From positions 28,767,446-28,831,445 of the forward strand of contig OY743172.1 of NCBI GenBank assembly GCA_963555705.1: 64,000 nt of DNA, in the 5' to 3' direction. Each line of letters begins with the position of its first letter. Position 1 is the first letter of the stretch. Below are positions 59,448 through 64,000 of the stretch, one piece after another. The DNA comes from Ligustrum vulgare. Lineage: Eukaryota; Streptophyta; Magnoliopsida; Lamiales; Oleaceae. Position numbers and translations under genes: made by a program. The notes under the pieces were generated by a model. That model was not told the origin of the DNA, searched no databases, and saw nothing but the letters and a program-made list of their open reading frames with translations.

Positions 59448-60658
59448 TGATGCGGACCCACATAGTAATAATAGTCATGGAACGCACACAATTATGGTAG
59501 ATCCAAGAAAGTAAATAACAAACGTTTAAAAATTGATTCAACATTATTGAATCAAGTAACAACACGATTAATACGATATGTTGACCTCTTAATTATAAGA
59601 ATTATAAATCTAATCCGAATTGTTTGAACGCCACAATAATCAAATCTCGCAAAGTCCGAATTAGTTCAATGAAGAACGAGTGTGGAAGCAATTATGCCTT
59701 TCGAATCATAATCTCAAAATTGGTTTAATAAAAGTTATAATGCAGACGTCTTTAAATAGGCCATAAAATAAAAATCTTGTTCTACTTATAAAACTAGTTA
59801 AGAGTCTAATCTAATTACTCAAGTCCTAATCTAAATAGGAAAAGCAATAAGATAAGAGCTCTTCTAAACATTTTTTTTAGGACATTTGGCCCCATCTCGG
59901 CATCACTCAGGCACCGTTTGGAATTTATTTTTGCAAAATAAATGGAATATTTGTTGTCAAATCAAAGAATTTAAATTATTTGTTGATTTATTTGTATTTT
60001 CGAGGTAAGATGTGGGGTTAAAAATTGGAGAGAGAAAATGTGAATGGTTAAAAAGTGGTATGAAAAATTGTGTAAATTAAATCAAAATAATCATTACATA
60101 TTATTAATCTATAACCGAACGGTGCCTCAATGATGAGGTTCCATGTCAGAATGTCACCCCAAAAATGTCCCCCTACAATTATTGATAAGATAAACAATTT
60201 TATAACAATAAGGGTTGAACTAGAATTTTATCTAATAAAACAAAATTTAATTTAAATAAAACATGAAATTAATTGACAAAATTCGCGAAATTATTCTTTG
60301 GTAAAATCAAGCGATAGCTCGCTTGCTTGTAGCAGGCACGATCGCTTGGAGAAAATGTTCTTGTGACAAATTTGTCTAGTGAACGATCGCACGGTGGTTT
60401 TAAGAACACGATTGCTTGCTTGTATTTTTCGCCTCTTCTTCACATGCTTGAATCATGTTGCTCCAATTGTTTTCCGGCTTCACATCCAACACGAAACTTA
60501 CTTCTTGGGTCGTCAAGATTGTGGTTTTGTCCATTGTTGCTTGCACAAGTTTGTTCATTACTTCTTTGACCTTCTTTGCTCATAATCAAGTCATAGGACT
60601 TTCTTCAATGATCAACATATCTTTGCTCGAACTTGTATTCGGGCTCTGGATCACATCA
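59448..60658 (-). repeat. Gypsy LTR, minus orientation (3' LTR of a truncated element)
   Basis: The plus-strand text runs TGATGCGGACCC to GGATCACATCA, like the LTR at 13734-14593 in layout and at both ends. A polypurine tract (reverse of tcccctcac, 60659-60667) and an integrase tail follow on the right. It contains the inverted repeat CAAGCGAtagcTCGCTTG (60308-60325) and further gatcgc words. Confidence 0.75.
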
Positions 60659-60666
60659 TCCCCTCA

Positions 60667-60843
60667 CTATTCGAAATGACTCGACCTTGAATCTGTTTCT
60701 GCATCAAATGGAGAAAGATTAGACACATTAAATGTAGTTGAAACTTTATACTCACCAAGAAGATTTAATTTGTAGGCATTGTCGTTAATCCTTTCAAGAA
60801 CTTGTGATGAGAATCGAGAAAGTCAAACCTTGATGCATAAGCC
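60667..60843 (-). pseudogene. Gypsy integrase C-terminal tail
   Basis: The minus strand reads INDNAYKLNLLGEYKVSTTF, then NVSNLSPFDAETDSRSSHFE and a stop at 60669-60667. This is the conserved C-terminal tail of plant chromovirus-type integrases, next to the polypurine tract. Further upstream text is frameshifted. The element is cut at 60843 by the next LTR. Confidence 0.85.
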
Positions 60844-61563
60844 TGTGGGACCCATGACGAGATCCGATGCCAATGAGGTTCAAGATTCGAGACTAAACAA
60901 GTAATTAAAGTCAAGTAAAGCAATTCGAGAATCAAGTTGGAGCCAAAAAGAAGAAGGAATTGGACTCAGCCAATTTCGGTCGACCGAAAGTCATTCCGAT
61001 CGACTGAAAGTCTGTAGAGATTTTTTTTGAAGGCAGCCTCAGTCGCGTTTGGCTGAGGCTTGGTCGACCGAAAGTCCCATTTCGGTCGACCATGTGATCG
61101 ACCGAAAATGGTTCGCTCGACCGTGTCGGTCGACCGAAACACCCCGTTTCACAAAAACGGGGTTTTGTTGCAATTTCCGAAATTTGCACCTTTTGCCCAA
61201 TTTTGTACATTATATACTCTTTTTCTTTTATTTGTAAAGATAACTTGGTGGTTCATGTAAAGCTCTTGAGAGAAGCTCCTCCTTTGGGTGAGGTAAAACC
61301 CTTCCTTTGTTCTTGTATTTTTCTTGGAAGTTAATCAGCTTTGCTTGAGTATTATTATTCTTGTGTTGTTGTTTATTTTTCCGCCACCTTGGAATTTGTT
61401 TTAATCTCTCCATTGGGTTAGGGTTTGTTAATCCTTGAATTTTGGGTTAGATTTAAAATTGGGTTAAGGTGTTTATCGCTTTATTTACAACTTTAGCTTT
61501 CTTGGATTTTGTATTAAATTGTTGTGAGAATTTTTGGTCAACACACCGAAGGGGTTCGCATCA
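60844..61563 (+). repeat. 5' LTR of a plus-strand gypsy element
   Basis: It starts TGTGGGACCC (best guess) and ends TTCGCATCA, two bases before a primer-binding site. TATA-like ttatatactc is at about 61209. Several ggtcgaccgaaa motifs occur at 60974-61145, including the perfect palindrome TTTCGGTCGACCGAAA (60974-60989). The 3' LTR lies beyond the window. Confidence 0.75.
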
Positions 61564-61565
61564 TT

Positions 61566-61577
61566 TGGTATCAGAGC
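61566..61577 (+). promoter_or_regulatory. Primer-binding site, initiator tRNA-Met type
   Basis: TGGTATCAGAGC, complementary to the 3' end of initiator tRNA-Met, directly after the LTR ending at 61563. Confidence 0.92.
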
Positions 61578-62435
61578 TTGACTCTAATTTGGTAAACCTA
61601 TCTTTACATTATTGTTGTTGTTATACAAAAAAAAAAAAAAAAAAATTCCGAAAATTCAAGAAAAATTGAAGAAAATTTATATGCCCATGTGTATTTTTGT
61701 TGATTTCATGTATTGGGTATATTAATTGTGAATTTGTTGGGGGTTTCTATTAGCCAAACACTTACTTTCCTACATTATCCAAAGTGTTTGATAAATTGTC
61801 TCAAAGAAAAATACAACATTCATGCCTTATTATTCAATGCCCATAACTTGTTAATTACTTGGGGCTATCCAATTCTCATCATTGAGATTGTGTTATCAAC
61901 ATTTTATTCCATATATCACTTGATTAATCCATTGGATAATTGTTGATCATTCACTTCTTTCCACAATTGTATTGTTGGGGGTTTTCATATATTCACATTA
62001 TCCACATTCAAGATCATTCAAAGATTGAGTACAAGTTGTTTGATAAATTGCCTCATTGAAAATTTACACTCTTGTGCTTATTGTTTTACATCTATGCCTT
62101 GTCTATTAATTGTGGTTTGTCAATCCCATTGCTAAATTGTGTTCCTAGCATCCTATCCCACATAAATATTGTTCCTTTTGAGTTTAGCAAGTACATAAAT
62201 TCTACTTGCTATTTGTATCTACTTGTTATAAATTCATTCTTCCTTTATTTGTGATTTCTTTGACTTCACAAGAATTATACTTTGTGGTTTAGTTGATTAC
62301 CTTCCTTGGAGAACTTGAGAAATGAGATTTTGAGTGGAAAAAGGCAAGAGTGGTAAGCTTAGAGGGTAAAAGCCTAAATTGAGTGAAACACGAGTGAGAA
62401 ATATTCTTGTGAGAACACTTTCAAACTCGCACACC

Positions 62436-64000
62436 ATGTCCATTTTCAATTCTCAAACTCAAGATTTGAAGTACTTGTTGGAAAATCTTTCAACCACCAT
62501 GGCTAGACAAATGGAGAAGATTGGGGGTGAGTTGGAAAATTTAGGAACAAGAGGGGAGAGTACAACTAGTATGGGTGAAGAAAATAGGGATGGTAGGAGA
62601 AAGTTGAGAGATAAATTTGGGAACATTGTGTATAGGGATGGAAGTAGAAAACCAAATGGGAAGTTGAATAGGAAAATTAGAATGAATGTTTGGGATGATG
62701 AAGGGGATGGTGAACAAAATGGGAGCATGTATAGGAAAAGAGGAGAATGGGTAGATAGGAGTGGAGATGGAATTGATGATATTATTGATAGGGCAAAAAT
62801 GAAGAGTCCATCATTCCATAGGAGGGGTGATAATGAGAAGAGAGTATTGGAGATGAATGCAAGGCCACCAACATCTTTTGCCCATGATAATGAGAAGGAG
62901 AAGGATGGAGAAAATATTTTCTACACTAGATGCCTTGTGGGGGATAGGGCATGTAGTCTCATTATAGATGGGGAGAGTGACATGAATTTGGTGAGTGCTA
63001 GTAGGGTGGAGAAATTGGGGCTACCGGTTATGAAGCATCATAATCCCTATGTATTGCAAATGTTGGGTGACGATGGGGGAGTGAGAGTGAGTGAACAAGT
63101 TCTTCTTGCCTTCAACATTGGATCCTATTGTGACCAATTGATATGTGATGTAGTTCCCATGTACACTACTCACATAATTTTGGGGAGACCTTGGCAAAGT
63201 GATAGGGGTGTGACACATGACAAGAGGAAGAACCGATGTAGCTTCCAAATAAATGGACAAAGGGTTGTGATCCTATCTTTGAGTTTGGAGGAAGTTCATA
63301 AAGATCAAATGAAACTCAAGAAGGAGTGGGAGGAAGAAGAGAAGAAAAAGAAAGACAAGGAAGGTGAAAATGAAGAAGGAAAGAAAAATGAGAATGAAAA
63401 TGAAAATTCAATTGAGAAAATTGAAGAGAATAAAAATGAGAATAAGAGAGTTGGGGCCACGTCCCTAGAAAAAGGAGAGACAATGAGAGTTGGAGTCACG
63501 ACTCCAGAAAAAGGAGAGGCGAGAGAAGCACCGAGAGTTGAGGTTACTACCTCAGAAAAAGGTGAGGGTGTGATGAGTGCCACAAAGAAAATTGAGAGGA
63601 GAGATCACACAAAAATGTTCTTTACTCTTGAATTTTCTAACAATTCCCTCCCTAGCTTGGTTACTTCTTTGTTGCAGGAGATCGTGAGGCCGACTTATCA
63701 AAGCAACCAAGAACTCAAAAGTCATGCCGAGTGGAAGAACTTTATGGAGATATTTTCCTACCACAGCAAATACAATCAAGGTAAAGAAAATGTGGTAACC
63801 GATGCAACATCTAGGAGGTACGCTCCTAACACTTCGTCAAGAGCAATGTTATTATATTTGGAATACATCAAAGGATTGTGTGACATTGATGTGGACTTGA
63901 CAAATGAAATTTTGTCATGTGGAAATGTTGCATTTAATGAATGTCCTTTGCATGATAAATTCCTCATTTGTAAATTCAAATTTTTATGTGTGCCTAATTA
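62436..64000 (+). CDS. Gypsy polyprotein, fully open but missing gag core and reverse transcriptase (partial, runs off the window)
   Basis: The frame starts ATG at 62436 (MSIFNSQTQDLKYL) and stays open for 521 codons to the window edge. Order by codon: a charged N-terminal region (1-160) without the gag core or CCHC knuckle; an aspartic protease-like domain (about 162-275) with LIIDGESDMN (D178) and IILGRPW (247-253); a Lys/Glu/Asn-rich linker with TTSEKGEG-type repeats (about 285-390); SNNSLPSLVTSLLQ (402-415), which normally precedes reverse transcriptase; then an abrupt join to the RNase H C-terminus (PTYQSNQELKS, SKYNQGKENVVTDATSRRY near 444-462) and the start of the integrase N-terminal region (KFLCVPN). 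Start chosen as the first ATG of the frame, about 860 bp after the primer site. The protease acidic site is DGE rather than D(S/T)G or DGG. Confidence 0.85.
   Translation, partial: MSIFNSQTQDLKYLLENLSTTMARQMEKIGGELENLGTRGESTTSMGEENRDGRRKLRDKFGNIVYRDGSRKPNGKLNRKIRMNVWDDEGDGEQNGSMYRKRGEWVDRSGDGIDDIIDRAKMKSPSFHRRGDNEKRVLEMNARPPTSFAHDNEKEKDGENIFYTRCLVGDRACSLIIDGESDMNLVSASRVEKLGLPVMKHHNPYVLQMLGDDGGVRVSEQVLLAFNIGSYCDQLICDVVPMYTTHIILGRPWQSDRGVTHDKRKNRCSFQINGQRVVILSLSLEEVHKDQMKLKKEWEEEEKKKKDKEGENEEGKKNENENENSIEKIEENKNENKRVGATSLEKGETMRVGVTTPEKGEAREAPRVEVTTSEKGEGVMSATKKIERRDHTKMFFTLEFSNNSLPSLVTSLLQEIVRPTYQSNQELKSHAEWKNFMEIFSYHSKYNQGKENVVTDATSRRYAPNTSSRAMLLYLEYIKGLCDIDVDLTNEILSCGNVAFNECPLHDKFLICKFKFLCVPN

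Overview
The window reads as nuclear DNA of a flowering plant, most likely a eudicot. It is AT-rich and dominated by plant LTR retrotransposons with plant tRNA primer sites (tRNA-Asp and initiator tRNA-Met), Helitrons, hAT-, Mutator- and Tourist-like elements. It contains one convincing host gene, a single-exon nuclear gene for mitochondrial complex I subunit NDUFB7 (47510-47818). No rRNA gene, functional tRNA gene or CRISPR array was found.

Layout. 1-9.2 kb: AT-rich DNA with a Helitron 3' end (721) and three solo LTRs, each with flanking 5-bp target duplications (942-2562, 4475-5230, 6186-7770). 9.2-11.9 kb: coding-like debris and an intronless alpha-tubulin pseudogene split by a MITE with a 10-bp target duplication. 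11.9-24.8 kb: a retrotransposon cluster holding a minus-strand Ty3/gypsy element that kept gag and protease but lost reverse transcriptase and most of integrase (13734-17670), then a young large non-autonomous element (17741-24607) with near-identical LTRs, a tRNA-Asp primer site and one 256-277-codon ORF of unknown function. 24.6-26.4 kb: fragments of gypsy RNase H and of a Mutator/FAR1-type transposase.

26.4-37.9 kb: an 11.5-kb composite. It is a long inverted repeat whose two outer ends both look like Helitron 3' ends. Its left arm is split by an LTR element (26735-31974), which is itself split by a 3.2-kb solo LTR carrying a 50-bp minisatellite. 38.1-47.0 kb: nested Helitrons. A 7.05-kb minus-strand Helitron carrying captured exons with intact splice signals sits inside an older Helitron whose empty site can be read directly, and a third Helitron of the older family follows head to tail. 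It ends about 500 bp upstream of NDUFB7. 49.3-57.7 kb: LINE-type RNase H debris, a hAT element with an 8-bp target duplication, and three copies of one LTR family, two of them inverted around a decayed gag and two carrying MITEs. 59.4-64 kb: another minus-strand LTR with an integrase tail, then the start of a plus-strand gypsy element whose polyprotein frame is fully open from 62436 to the window edge although gag core and reverse transcriptase are missing.

The most interesting cross-cutting signal is that at least seven LTR types here, with different sequences, each carry their own GC-rich perfect or near-perfect palindrome or hairpin, often repeated, in otherwise AT-rich LTRs. Sequence, spacing and copy number differ between families but the design is shared. 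The second is the repeated occurrence of gag-protease elements that lost reverse transcriptase just downstream of the same short motif.
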